Positions 7,371 through 15,573 of a stretch of 64,000 nt of DNA are shown one piece after another. Source of the DNA: Candidatus Methylomirabilota bacterium (GTDB taxonomy: Bacteria > Methylomirabilota > Methylomirabilia > Rokubacteriales > DASRDR01); contig DASYQW010000065.1 in assembly GCA_036005065.1 (NCBI GenBank), positions 42,985-106,984 of the forward strand. Direction: 5' to 3'. The notes under the pieces are model-generated. The model was not told the DNA's origin and ran no database searches. It saw only the letters and a program-made list of their open reading frames with translations. Position 1 is the first letter of the stretch; every line of letters begins with the position of its first letter. A program made the position numbers and the translations under genes.

Positions 7371-9028
7371 GCCTCGGCCCGCCCCTCGCCCCGGAGCTTC
7401 CGGGCGATCTCGTCACGGAGCGCCTTCTTGGCGATCTTGCCGACCGCGGTGGCCGGGAAGCGCTCCACCACCTCCAGGCGCTCGGGGAGCTTGAACCGGG
7501 CGATCCGCCGGGTCTCGAGGAACCCGGTGAGCTCGGCCAGCGTGAGCCGGGCGCCGGGCCGGAGGACCACGTAGGCGCAGGCGCGCTCTCCCAGCAGGGC
7601 ATCGGGCATGGCCACCACCGCCGCGTTGAGGACGGCGGGATGGGCGAGGATCAGGTTCTCGACCTCCTCGGCGCTGACCTTCTCGCCGCCCCGGTTGATG
7701 AGGTCCTTCTTCCGCCCTTCGACGACCAGGTTCCCGCTGGGGTGGCGGCGTACCAGGTCGCCCGTTCGGTAGAACCCGTCGGGCGTGAACGCCGCCTGGT
7801 TGTGCTCGGCGGCCCGATAGTAGCCGCGCAGCGTGTACGGACCCCGGCAGAGAAGCTCCCCGGCCTCTCCGTCCGGGACCGGGCGGCCGTCGTCGTCCAC
7901 GATCCGGATCTCGTCGTCGGGGGAAACAGGCCGGCCCTGGGTCTCGACGATCACCTCGGCCGGGTCACCCCGGCGCGTGCAGCAGAGCAGACCCTCGGCC
8001 ATCCCGAAGACCTGCATCAGGACGGGCCCGATGTCGGCCAGGATCCGCCGCGCGGGCTCCGGGTTGAGCCGCGAGCCTCCGACCGCCAGCGTGCGGACCG
8101 AGGAGAGGTCCGTGCGGCCGAGACGGGGATCGTTCAGCCACGTGATGGCCATGGCCGGAACCGCGGGAATCCAGGTCACGCGCTCGCGCTCGATCAGCGG
8201 GAAGACCGTCTCGGGGTCGGCGGCCGGGGCGAGGACGATCCGGGCGCCGACGAGGACCGCGCCCTGGATCCCGGGACAGGCCAGCGGGAAGTTGTGGGCG
8301 ACGGGCACCGTGACGAGGAGGACGCTGTCCCGGTCGAAGTTCGCGACGCCCGCGAAGCAGAGCGAGTTGTAGAGGTAGTCGTTGTGCGTCCGCGGGATCA
8401 CCTTGGGCAGGCCCGTCGTCCCGCCCGAGAGCTGGAAGACGGCCGGCGCGTCGGCGTCGGGACGGAGCTTGGCCAGCGTCCCCGGCGGCCTCCGCGCCTC
8501 GATCGGGTCGCCGAGGAGGTCGGCGAGCCCGGTCATGCCGGGCCCCGCGCGGTCGCCGACGACCAGGATCTCGCGGAGGGCGGGCAGGCGCTCGCGCAGC
8601 TCGGCCGCCATCGCCACGTAATCGAACTTGCGGAACTCGGACGGGATGAGCCAGGCGGCGGCGTCGGTGAAGCGCGCCAGGTACTCGATCTCGGCGTGGC
8701 GATGGGCCGGCAAGCACGTGAGGGGGATGGCGCCGACCTTGAGGCAGGCGAGGTAGGCGACCACGAACGGCCAGACGTTGGGAAGCTGGAAGACGACGCG
8801 CGCGCCCGAGGCGATTCCCCGCTCCGCGAGGTGCAGGGCGAGCCGATCCACGAGCTGGCCGAGCTCACGATAGGTGAGCCGCCGGGCTCCGTCCACCACC
8901 GCTTCCCGCTCGGCGTGCCGCGCGATCGACCGATCCACCGCGTCACCGAGCGGAACGTCGGCCCAGTACCCGCGCTCCCGGTAGCGCCGGGCGACGTCGG
9001 GCGGCCAGCCGACGATCCCGTCGAGCAT
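7367..9028 (-). CDS. EntE/DhbE-like aryl-acid AMP ligase
   Basis: A 553-residue member of the acyl-adenylate-forming (ANL) family, closest in pattern to 2,3-dihydroxybenzoate-AMP ligases. These activate an aryl carboxylate with ATP and pass it to CoA or a carrier protein. Visible features are an N-terminal WPPDVARRYRERGYW block (8-22) like EntE, phosphate loop SGGTTGLPK (201-209), IPRTHNDY (211-218), VPVAHNF, FGMAEGLL (A5 region), YRTGDLV and GRKKDLINRGGEKVSAEEVE, and the C-terminal lysine in AVGKIAKK. The family assignment is strong but the true substrate is not known. No siderophore synthesis or carrier-protein gene is in the window, and the linked PaaA-like gene points to aryl-CoA formation for ring degradation instead. 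Confidence 0.9.
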   Translation of the reverse strand: MLDGIVGWPPDVARRYRERGYWADVPLGDAVDRSIARHAEREAVVDGARRLTYRELGQLVDRLALHLAERGIASGARVVFQLPNVWPFVVAYLACLKVGAIPLTCLPAHRHAEIEYLARFTDAAAWLIPSEFRKFDYVAMAAELRERLPALREILVVGDRAGPGMTGLADLLGDPIEARRPPGTLAKLRPDADAPAVFQLSGGTTGLPKVIPRTHNDYLYNSLCFAGVANFDRDSVLLVTVPVAHNFPLACPGIQGAVLVGARIVLAPAADPETVFPLIERERVTWIPAVPAMAITWLNDPRLGRTDLSSVRTLAVGGSRLNPEPARRILADIGPVLMQVFGMAEGLLCCTRRGDPAEVIVETQGRPVSPDDEIRIVDDDGRPVPDGEAGELLCRGPYTLRGYYRAAEHNQAAFTPDGFYRTGDLVRRHPSGNLVVEGRKKDLINRGGEKVSAEEVENLILAHPAVLNAAVVAMPDALLGERACAYVVLRPGARLTLAELTGFLETRRIARFKLPERLEVVERFPATAVGKIAKKALRDEIARKLRGEGRAEA

Positions 9029-9031
9029 CGG

Positions 9032-9244
9032 CTACTCGTCGTCGTCCGCGTCGGCCGCCGCCTCGGCGCCGAGGACCGACCGCAACGCTGGCCCCGGCCC
9101 GCTGGCGGGCGTGGCCAGCCAGTCCGCCTCGGCCCAGGCGAGCGCGCGCTGCACCTGCGCGGCGGCGCGCGGATAGTCCCGCGCCTCCAGCGCGATCAAG
9201 GCGTCGCAGAGGAGATCGTGCAGCTCGAAGTACCGGAGATCCAC
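9032..9244 (-). CDS. Small acidic protein of unknown function
   Basis: A 70-residue protein predicted mostly helical (LRYFELHDLLCDALIALEA and AAAQVQRALAWAEADW) with a highly acidic tail ending DADDDE. No motif is recognised. It starts with GTG and lies 27 bases after the diiron-protein gene and 3 bases before the ligase gene, so it is almost certainly expressed with them. Coding status is supported mainly by this tight spacing and its length. It might be a subunit-like adaptor. Confidence 0.5.
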   Translation of the reverse strand: MDLRYFELHDLLCDALIALEARDYPRAAAQVQRALAWAEADWLATPASGPGPALRSVLGAEAAADADDDE

Positions 9245-9271
9245 GTACGGGGCGGGGGACGGCGCCGGGCG

Positions 9272-10102
9272 TCAGAGGAACCGGCGGTGCTTGCGCTCGT
9301 CCGGAACGTCGAGGCCGAGGGTCTCGAGCTTTCGGTCCACGTAGCGCTTGTAGGCCTGGCGGATGTCGGCGTTCCCCACGCTCTTGAGCCCCCACTGAAT
9401 GAACTTGGGCACGTTGGGAGAGTCGGAGCGCCCGAACATGTCGAGGGCGGCCGGATACCACTTCCCGAGGAGGTGCTGAGCGAGGATCCTCCCCTTCCGA
9501 TCGCCCGCGATCTGGGAGAGGAAGTAGTAGCCCATCTCCGAATGCCCGAGCTCGTCGCGCTCGACCGTCGCCGCCATCTTGGCCAGGGGGACGTAGCTCG
9601 ACTCCCGCCAGTCGCGGGCGTGGAAGGCGCCGTTGAGGTCGACGAAGAAGTGGAAGTAGGCGTCGTCGGCCCACGTCTCGCGCGGCAGGTGGAAGGCGTA
9701 ATGGGCGTAGGGGACGTCCTTGAGCGCGAAGCTGCGGTCGAGGCCCACCGCCAACCGGTGGAACATGATCGCGTGCTTGAGCTCCTCGGCCAGATACTCC
9801 GCCTTGAGGAGCTTCGTCTCGGGAGTGGGGAACATCGCCTCGGCCAGCTCGAGGCAGGTCCCCATGAGCCCGAGAAAGCTCTTGTTGCCGGCGCGCTCCC
9901 CCTCGTGGCGAAGCATGCGGAGCAGGAGGCCCTTGTACTCCTCGGGCAAGGGGTCGCCCTCGTCGAACCGGTAGATGGGGCGACTCACCGTGCAGGTGAG
10001 CTTGGGGAGGGGGTCGCCCTGGGCATAGCGCTTCCGCCAGAAGGGCCACAGGTCCGTGCGCCCGCGCTCTTCGGCCTCGGCGATCGTCGTCATCTCGCTC
10101 AT
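9272..10102 (-). CDS. PaaA-like ferritin-fold diiron protein
   Basis: A 276-residue ferritin-like protein matching the phenylacetate-CoA epoxidase catalytic subunit family (PaaA/PF05138 type), which uses a carboxylate-bridged diiron centre to oxygenate an aryl-CoA. Two E-x-x-H metal motifs are visible, E107-L-K-H110 and E184-L-G-H187, plus candidate helix glutamates (E68 region). The C-terminal block RILAQHLLGKWYPAALDMFG, then NADIRQAYKRYVD and LGLDVPD, follows the PaaA order closely. The ATG at 10102 has GGGAGG upstream. PaaB, C, D and E partners are absent from the cassette, so it may work with other reductases or act on a different substrate. It is first in a four-gene unit with an aryl-AMP ligase. 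Confidence 0.82.
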   Translation of the reverse strand: MSEMTTIAEAEERGRTDLWPFWRKRYAQGDPLPKLTCTVSRPIYRFDEGDPLPEEYKGLLLRMLRHEGERAGNKSFLGLMGTCLELAEAMFPTPETKLLKAEYLAEELKHAIMFHRLAVGLDRSFALKDVPYAHYAFHLPRETWADDAYFHFFVDLNGAFHARDWRESSYVPLAKMAATVERDELGHSEMGYYFLSQIAGDRKGRILAQHLLGKWYPAALDMFGRSDSPNVPKFIQWGLKSVGNADIRQAYKRYVDRKLETLGLDVPDERKHRRFL

Positions 10103-10200
10103 CGCCCGTCGCCTCCCTGGGACTACCTTAGCAGAGCGCGGGACGGCCGAACAGCGGGCTCGGGCCCTTCGCCAGTCTCGCCGCTCGCCATCGGCGCGCC

Positions 10201-10230
10201 TTGCGCGTGTCCCCGACTCCTTGCTACCAT
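10201..10230 (+). promoter_or_regulatory. Weak promoter candidate for the permease pair
   Basis: TTGCGC (10201-10206) and TACCAT (10225-10230) are spaced 18 bases apart, ending 11 bases before the GTG start at 10242. If used, it would give a nearly leaderless transcript. The -35 match is poor. Confidence 0.3.
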
Positions 10231-10241
10231 GCCGGCGCGAC

Positions 10242-10985
10242 GTGGAGCGCCTCGCTCGGATCGCCGTGTTGCTGGCCCTGGTCGGGCTCTGGCAGCTTCT
10301 CTGGCTCTCCGGTCTGCCCGACTTCGTGCTGAGCCCCGTCGAGGTCGCCCGGGAGTTCGCCGCCGCACTCCTCTCGGGGGAGCTCTTGCCCCACATCGGG
10401 GCGAGCCTGGCGCGCTCGCTTCCCGGATTTGCCCTCGGCTCGGCCCTGGGGATCGGCCTGGGCCTGGGGGCCGGCGTGGCCCGCGGCTTCGACGAGATGC
10501 TGAGTCCGGTGATCTTCGTGACCTACCCGGTGCCGAAGATCGTCATGCTGCCGCTCTTCATGCTGTGGTTCGGGATCGGTGATGCCTCCAAGGTCCTCGT
10601 CATCGCGCTGGCCTGCTTCTACCCGACCTTCATCAACGCCTACTACGGGGCGCGCTCGACGCCGACGCTCCTGGTCTGGTCCGGGCTGAACATGGGGGCG
10701 CGCCCGCGGCGGATCTTCTGGAAGGTCGTGATCCCGAGCGCCCTCCCGCTGGTCTTCGCGGGACTCCGGGTGTCGCTCGCCCTGTCGTTCATCCTGCTCT
10801 TCTCGGCCGAGATGATCAACGCGCGCTCGGGGCTCGGGTTCCTCATCCGGCAGTCCGAGGCGAGCCTGCGGTTCGACCTCATGTACGTCTCCATCGTGAC
10901 GATCGCCATCCTGGGCTACGCGAGCGACCGGCTGCTGGCCGCCGCCCGGAAGCGCGTGCTGGCATGGCAGGAGGCGGCGGCGTGA
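10242..10985 (+). CDS. ABC permease, NitT/TauT (SsuC) family, first of pair
   Basis: A 247-residue integral membrane permease of the nitrate/sulfonate/taurine type with about six membrane helices. The EAA-like cytoplasmic loop lies around VWSGLNMGARPRRIFWKVV and ends in a conserved AEMINARSGLGFLI. I start it at GTG 10242, which gives the expected family length; the open frame continues upstream through non-conserved sequence. Its TGA overlaps the GTG of the next permease, so the two are coupled and probably form a heterodimer. The matching ATPase and binding protein lie on the opposite strand just downstream, a convergent layout that needs separate control of the two halves. Confidence 0.88.
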   Translation: MERLARIAVLLALVGLWQLLWLSGLPDFVLSPVEVAREFAAALLSGELLPHIGASLARSLPGFALGSALGIGLGLGAGVARGFDEMLSPVIFVTYPVPKIVMLPLFMLWFGIGDASKVLVIALACFYPTFINAYYGARSTPTLLVWSGLNMGARPRRIFWKVVIPSALPLVFAGLRVSLALSFILLFSAEMINARSGLGFLIRQSEASLRFDLMYVSIVTIAILGYASDRLLAAARKRVLAWQEAAA

Positions 10986-11770
10986 GCGACGGCCCGGCCT
11001 GGGCCCGAGCGCTGCGCGGTCTCCGGCGGATCGCGCTGCTGGGGGCCGGGCTCCTGGCCTGGGAGGTCACCGCCCGCAGCGGGACGCTGAGCCCGATCAT
11101 CTTCCCCTCGCTGGCGAGTATCCTCCGCGAGTTCGGCCTGCTGGCCGTGCGCGTGGACGCCCTCACCGAGGCCTGGCACTCGCTCTACCGGGCGCTGGGG
11201 GGCTTCGGGCTGGCCGCCGCCACCGGGGTGGGCATCGGGGTGCTGATGGGACGCTCCAGGCTGGCCGCCGGCGTCTTGGACCCGCTCTTCGCCGGGAGCT
11301 ACCCGATCCCCAAGATCGCCCTGTTCCCCATCTTCATCTTCGTCTTCGGCATCGGCAGCCTCTCGAAGATCCTGCTCGTCTTCCTCGAGTGCCTCTACCC
11401 CATCGTCATCAACACCTACGCCGGCACCCGCGTCGTCAACCGGGTGCTGGTCTGGTCGGCCCTCAACATGGGGGCGTCCCCAGGGCGCGTCCTGTGGCGG
11501 GTCGTCGTCCCGGCCGCCGCACCCTTCATCTTCGCCGGGTTCCGGGTGGCCCTGCCGATCGCCATGATCGTCGTCATCATCACCGAGATGATCAGCTCCG
11601 CCGACGGCCTCGGCTACCTGGTGATCTATTCGCTGTCCTCGCTCAAGACCGACCGGATGCTGGCCGCGGTGGTGGCGATCGCGCTCCTCGGCCTGGCTCT
11701 CGACCGGATCCTGCTGCTCCTCCGCGACCGGCTGGTGTTCTGGGAGCGGCTCGAGTCCTACTACACGTGA
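10982..11770 (+). CDS. ABC permease, NitT/TauT family, second of pair
   Basis: A 262-residue permease similar in plan to the preceding one: about six hydrophobic segments, VWSALNMGASPGRVLWRVVV as the ATPase-contacting loop and a conserved ITEMISSADGLGYLV near residue 205. GTG at 10982 overlaps the stop of the first permease and gives a normal family length. Two different permeases in tandem suggest a heterodimeric channel. The gene ends only 19 bases from the convergent ATPase gene, and no terminator hairpin is visible between them. Confidence 0.88.
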   Translation: MSDGPAWARALRGLRRIALLGAGLLAWEVTARSGTLSPIIFPSLASILREFGLLAVRVDALTEAWHSLYRALGGFGLAAATGVGIGVLMGRSRLAAGVLDPLFAGSYPIPKIALFPIFIFVFGIGSLSKILLVFLECLYPIVINTYAGTRVVNRVLVWSALNMGASPGRVLWRVVVPAAAPFIFAGFRVALPIAMIVVIITEMISSADGLGYLVIYSLSSLKTDRMLAAVVAIALLGLALDRILLLLRDRLVFWERLESYYT

Positions 11771-11789
11771 CCCTGCTCCGGAAGCCCGT

Positions 11790-12569
11790 TCAGACGCGGC
11801 GGTCGCTGGCTTCGCTCCGGATCAGGTCCCAGACGTGGTTCCGGTACTCGAGGCACTCGACCGACTTCTTCACCGTGATGTCGCGGGGACGCCCCAGCCG
11901 GACGGTGACCTCTTCCTTGATGCGCGCCGGACGCGCCGTCAGCACGACCACCCGATCGCCCAGGTACACGGCCTCCTCGATGTCGTGGGTCACGAAGATG
12001 ATCGTCTTCCGCGTGCGCTCCCACAGGCGCGTCAGCTCCTCCTGCATCACCTCGCGAGTCTGGGCGTCCAGCGCCCCGAACGGCTCGTCCATGAGGAGTA
12101 CCTTGGGGTCGAAGGCCAGGACGCGGGCCAGCGCCACCCGCTGCTTCATCCCGCCCGAGATCTCGGAGGGCAGGTGGCCCCGGAACTCCAGGAGGTCCAT
12201 CAGCTCGAGGTACTTCCGCACGATGGCCTCGCGTTCCCGCCGAGGCACTCCCTGCGCCTCGAGCCCCCACTCGATGTTTCCGGCCACCGTGCGCCAGGGG
12301 AAGAGGGCGAACTCCTGGAACATCATCCCGCGGTCGGGGCCCGGCCCGTCCACGTCTTGCCCGTAGATCCGGATGGTCCCGGCCTCCGCCCTGATGAAGC
12401 CGCCCACGATGTGGAGCAGGGTGCTCTTGCCGCAACCCGAGGGCCCCACCACCGTGACGAACTCGCCCTCGCGGGCGGCGAAGCGGTCGAGGTCGAGGAC
12501 CGGGAACCGGCGGCCGTCCTTGGTGTAGACCTTCTGGAGGCCCACCACCTCGAGGGCGAGCGCGCTCAT
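11790..12569 (-). CDS. ABC transporter ATPase, NitT/TauT (SsuB/TauB) family
   Basis: A 259-residue ATPase that powers import through the neighbouring permeases. It shows Walker A GPSGCGKST (42-50), a Q-loop in MMFQEFALFPW, signature SEISGGMKQRVALAR, Walker B VLLMDEPFGALD and the H-loop in FVTHDIEEAVYLGDR, all intact. Length is normal. It is encoded on the strand opposite the permeases and 102 bases downstream of the SBP gene. A perfect operator-like palindrome lies just in front of its ATG, so it could have its own promoter and control. Confidence 0.93.
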   Translation of the reverse strand: MSALALEVVGLQKVYTKDGRRFPVLDLDRFAAREGEFVTVVGPSGCGKSTLLHIVGGFIRAEAGTIRIYGQDVDGPGPDRGMMFQEFALFPWRTVAGNIEWGLEAQGVPRREREAIVRKYLELMDLLEFRGHLPSEISGGMKQRVALARVLAFDPKVLLMDEPFGALDAQTREVMQEELTRLWERTRKTIIFVTHDIEEAVYLGDRVVVLTARPARIKEEVTVRLGRPRDITVKKSVECLEYRNHVWDLIRSEASDRRV

Positions 12570-12583
12570 CCGGCCGCCTTTCG

Positions 12584-12598
12584 CGTATGCCGCATACG
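12584..12598. promoter_or_regulatory. Operator-like palindrome upstream of the ABC ATPase
   Basis: CGTATGC and GCATACG form a perfect 7-bp inverted repeat with a one-base centre, 15 to 29 bases upstream of the ATPase ATG (12569). The GTATnC/GnATAC form resembles sites of GntR-type regulators. No regulator gene is nearby. Confidence 0.4.
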
Positions 12599-12671
12599 TT
12601 GAGGCCCGCCGACGACCGAGGACGACCCGCGGCGACGGGTATCGGTCCGGGCCCGCTCATCCGGCCCGGCG

Positions 12672-13658
12672 CTACCTCGGCAGGTAGCTCAGGTCCACCA
12701 GCTCGTCCACGTTGACCGGCTTCTCCAGCCAGCCGAGCTTGTCCAGCATGAGGGTGCTGAGCCTCTTCAGGCTCGCCACGTCGACGTGGGCGCCGGGGTC
12801 CCGCTTCCAGTCGGCGTTCCGGAGATAGATGTCGAGCGGGGTGCGCACGAACCCCGCCTTGTGGAGGTCTCGCTTGGCCTCGGCGGGGTTGGCCAGGTAG
12901 TGTTTCGTCACTGCCACGTAGTCGGCCAGGAAGGCCCGGACCGCGTCCGGCTGGGCCTTGAGGAACTTCTCGCCGAACCACACGTCGAGCAGCTCGTGAT
13001 CGAAGCCGACGGAGTCGACGGCGTTGAAGAGCGTGCGGAGGCCACCCTTGGCCTTTTCCGCGGAGTAGAAGGGCTCGACGAAGGTCCCGGCGCTCACCTT
13101 GTCCGAGCGGACGGCGGGCCCGATGGCGGGGAACGGCATGGGAACGACTTTCACGTCCTTGTCGGGAACCAGACCGGCATTCAGGATCGCCATCCGGGCC
13201 CACAGGTCGGTGGCGCTCTTGATCCCGACGATGGCGACCGTCCCGCCCTTGAGATCCTTGACGCTCTTGATCGGTCCGTCCTCGCGGACCATGTACTGCG
13301 TGGTGAACCATTCCTTGCCGGCAGCCTCCTGGCAGATGCCGGCCACCACCTTCATGTCCAGCCCCTGGGACCGGCCGAAGATCGCGGCCAGGCCGGGGGC
13401 GGTGCCGCCGTCGAGCTCTCCGGCCAGGTAGGCCTGGAAGCGCTCCGGGTTCGCCTGGAACGAGGTGAACTTCAGCCGGTACCGCTTCCCCTGGTTGGGA
13501 GTGAGGTCGGGGCGGGCGACCATCAGCCAGACCTGCTCCTCGGCCGCGAAGCCGTGGCCGAAGCGAATGAGCGGCGCCTCCGCGGCTCCGGCCCCGGCGG
13601 GGACGAGCAGGATCAGCGTCAGGATGCCACCGAGCGTGCGGCGGAGAGTCCGTGTCAC
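12672..13658 (-). CDS. ABC solute-binding protein, NitT/TauT type
   Basis: A 328-residue periplasmic binding protein (NMT1/OpuAC-like type II fold) for the adjacent ABC system. An N-terminal signal peptide (VTRTLRR, hydrophobic core, AGAGAAEAP) is clear. The segment SVKDLKGGTVAIVGIKSATD (about 127-146) is the classic family motif. The ligand is not predictable; related transporters carry sulfonates, nitrate, pyrimidine precursors or aromatic acids. The GTG at 13658 has AAAGGAG upstream and overlaps the TGA of the ThDP enzyme gene (GTGA), so transporter and enzyme are co-translated, which suggests that the enzyme acts on the imported compound. Confidence 0.87.
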   Translation of the reverse strand: MTRTLRRTLGGILTLILLVPAGAGAAEAPLIRFGHGFAAEEQVWLMVARPDLTPNQGKRYRLKFTSFQANPERFQAYLAGELDGGTAPGLAAIFGRSQGLDMKVVAGICQEAAGKEWFTTQYMVREDGPIKSVKDLKGGTVAIVGIKSATDLWARMAILNAGLVPDKDVKVVPMPFPAIGPAVRSDKVSAGTFVEPFYSAEKAKGGLRTLFNAVDSVGFDHELLDVWFGEKFLKAQPDAVRAFLADYVAVTKHYLANPAEAKRDLHKAGFVRTPLDIYLRNADWKRDPGAHVDVASLKRLSTLMLDKLGWLEKPVNVDELVDLSYLPR

Positions 13659-15448
13659 CGCGTGCTCCTTTCGGGCCTCGACGCGCCCGGCGGGCTCGCC
13701 TCGCGCGGCGGGACGACCACGTCGAGCACGTACGGCGCCCCGCTCTCGACGGCGGCGATCGCGGCGGCCAGTCCCTTGGCCAGGTCGCGGGCCTCGGTGA
13801 TCGGGCCTTCCCCCACCAGCCCCTGCGCGCGCGCCATCGCGGCGAGGTCCAACGCCGGGGCGTCCAGCCGCTGCCCGATCCACTTGTTCTCGACCGGCCG
13901 GCCGCGCTGCCGGGCCACGCGCTCCTGATGCATCTCGTCGTTCCAGTAGGACCGGTTGTTGGCCACGATCACGAGCAGCGGGATGCCGTAGTGGGCCGCG
14001 GTCCAGAGTGCGGTCACGCCCATCAGGTAGTCGCCGTCTCCCAGGATGGCCACCGGCAGCCGCCCGCTGCCCCGCAGCGCCAGGGCAGCGCCCACCGCCA
14101 TGCCGGGCCCCGAGCCGATGCCGGCGCCGCCGTCGCTGCCGAGGTAGTCGAGCGGCGAGCGGAAGGCGCAGGCGTCTCCCGGCCAGCCGAGCGGCAGGCG
14201 GATGAGGCACATCTCTCGCGCTCCCACCGCCTCGGAGAGCGCGGCGGCGAGGTCGTGGAACCCCACGCCGCGCGCGTCCTTTCGCGGGGCCGGCCGGCGG
14301 GCCGGAGCCGGCGCCGGCCTGGGGCGTCGCGCCGCCGGGGCTCGCCGCCCCCCGCGCGGCCCCTCGAGGCGGGCGAGGAGGGGCGGCACGACGACGTCCG
14401 GCTCCGCGAGGATCGGGAGATCGACCGGCGGCAGCCCCTGATGATCCATGCTCCAGCCGTTGTGGACGTAGGCGTCCACCGAGCAGTGGATCACCGCCGC
14501 CGTGACGCGCCCGTCGCCCCAGATCTGCCGGAGGGTCCCGGCGAGGTCGACCCAGTCGAGGCTCAGGATCGCGTCGGCCTCGCGGACGAGGGCCCGGGCG
14601 TCCTCGGGAAGGAAGTGGCCGGGAACGGACGCGTGCAGCGGATGTGCCGTGGGAAAGGCGGCGCCGACCTTGAGATCGGTGAGCACGCGGGCGCCGAGCG
14701 CCTCGGCGAGGCGGACCCGGCGAGCCCAGTCGGCCTCGTTCCGCGAGACGCGCCCGGCCAGGATGAGCGGCCGTCGGGCGCCCCGGAGGCGCTCGGCCGC
14801 GGCCTCCAGCGTCTCGGGCCCCGGCTGGGACGGCGGGCCCGGCTGGAAGCGCGCCGGGTCGGGGATCGCCACCGCCGCCTCGAGTGGCGCCTCCTGCAAG
14901 GCGGCGTCGAGGCAGACGTAGACGGGACCGCGCGGGGCGGTGCGGGCGAGCAGGCTCGCGCGCAAGAGCGATTCGAGGGCCGCCGGGATCGAGGCCGGCT
15001 GGTCGTCCCACTTCGTGTACTGACGGACCAGCGCGCCCTGGTCCTGGGCGGTGTGGATCCAGTCGATCCACGGCCGGCGCCGCGCCGCGTCGACCGGCCC
15101 GGTGGCGCCGAGCGCGATGACCGGCACCCGGTCACACCAGGCGTTGAAGAGCGCCATGGTGGCATGCATGAGGCCGACGTTCGAGTGGAGGACGGCGGCC
15201 ATGGGGCGCTGCGCGACCTTGGCGTAGCCGTGGGCGATGGCCACCGCGTGCTCCTCGTGGAGCACGAGGAGCAGCTGAGGATCGCGGTTCCCGAGGTAGT
15301 TGACGAGGCTGTCGTGGAGGCCCCGGTAGCTCGCCCCGGGGTTGAGGCTGACGTACTCGAGGTCGAGACGCCGGAGCAGCGCGGCGACGGCGTCGCTTCC
15401 CCAGGCCATGGGAACCCGCCCCGCGGCCTGTGGACGATCGATGTTCAT
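13655..15448 (-). CDS. ThDP-dependent enzyme, acetolactate synthase/benzoylformate decarboxylase family
   Basis: A 597-residue thiamine-diphosphate enzyme with the three-domain plan of acetolactate synthase, benzaldehyde lyase and 2-oxoacid decarboxylases. The pyrimidine-binding domain holds the catalytic Glu in VLHEEHAVAIAHGYAKV (E65/E66). The middle domain shows RPLILAGRVSR. The diphosphate domain shows GDGDYLMG (470-477) with NNRSYWND (497-504). Between the middle and last domains is an Ala/Pro/Arg-rich linker (about 364-395), unusual in length and probably unstructured. The ATG at 15448 is supported by a near-consensus promoter whose expected start point falls on the ATG. Its coupling to an ABC binding protein suggests that it acts on an imported 2-oxo- or 2-hydroxyacid. 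The exact reaction is unknown. Confidence 0.87.
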   Translation of the reverse strand: MNIDRPQAAGRVPMAWGSDAVAALLRRLDLEYVSLNPGASYRGLHDSLVNYLGNRDPQLLLVLHEEHAVAIAHGYAKVAQRPMAAVLHSNVGLMHATMALFNAWCDRVPVIALGATGPVDAARRRPWIDWIHTAQDQGALVRQYTKWDDQPASIPAALESLLRASLLARTAPRGPVYVCLDAALQEAPLEAAVAIPDPARFQPGPPSQPGPETLEAAAERLRGARRPLILAGRVSRNEADWARRVRLAEALGARVLTDLKVGAAFPTAHPLHASVPGHFLPEDARALVREADAILSLDWVDLAGTLRQIWGDGRVTAAVIHCSVDAYVHNGWSMDHQGLPPVDLPILAEPDVVVPPLLARLEGPRGGRRAPAARRPRPAPAPARRPAPRKDARGVGFHDLAAALSEAVGAREMCLIRLPLGWPGDACAFRSPLDYLGSDGGAGIGSGPGMAVGAALALRGSGRLPVAILGDGDYLMGVTALWTAAHYGIPLLVIVANNRSYWNDEMHQERVARQRGRPVENKWIGQRLDAPALDLAAMARAQGLVGEGPITEARDLAKGLAAAIAAVESGAPYVLDVVVPPREASPPGASRPERSTR

Positions 15449-15453
15449 GTAGG

Positions 15454-15483
15454 AATCTAAGCGGAGGCGGCGGGGGGTGTCAA
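15454..15483 (-). promoter_or_regulatory. Near-consensus promoter giving a leaderless mRNA
   Basis: On the minus strand TTGACA (15483-15478) and TAGATT (15459-15454) are separated by 18 bases. Only five bases lie between the -10 and the ATG of the ThDP enzyme gene, so transcription should begin at or within the start codon. No ribosome site is present, which fits a leaderless message. Confidence 0.65.
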
Positions 15484-15573
15484 CGCTCGCCCGAAGCGGT
15501 GGTATCCTTCGCCCGTGAGTCGGCCCGGGCCCGACGCAGGACCCGATCACATGGCTGATCCCAGGGTACGGTC

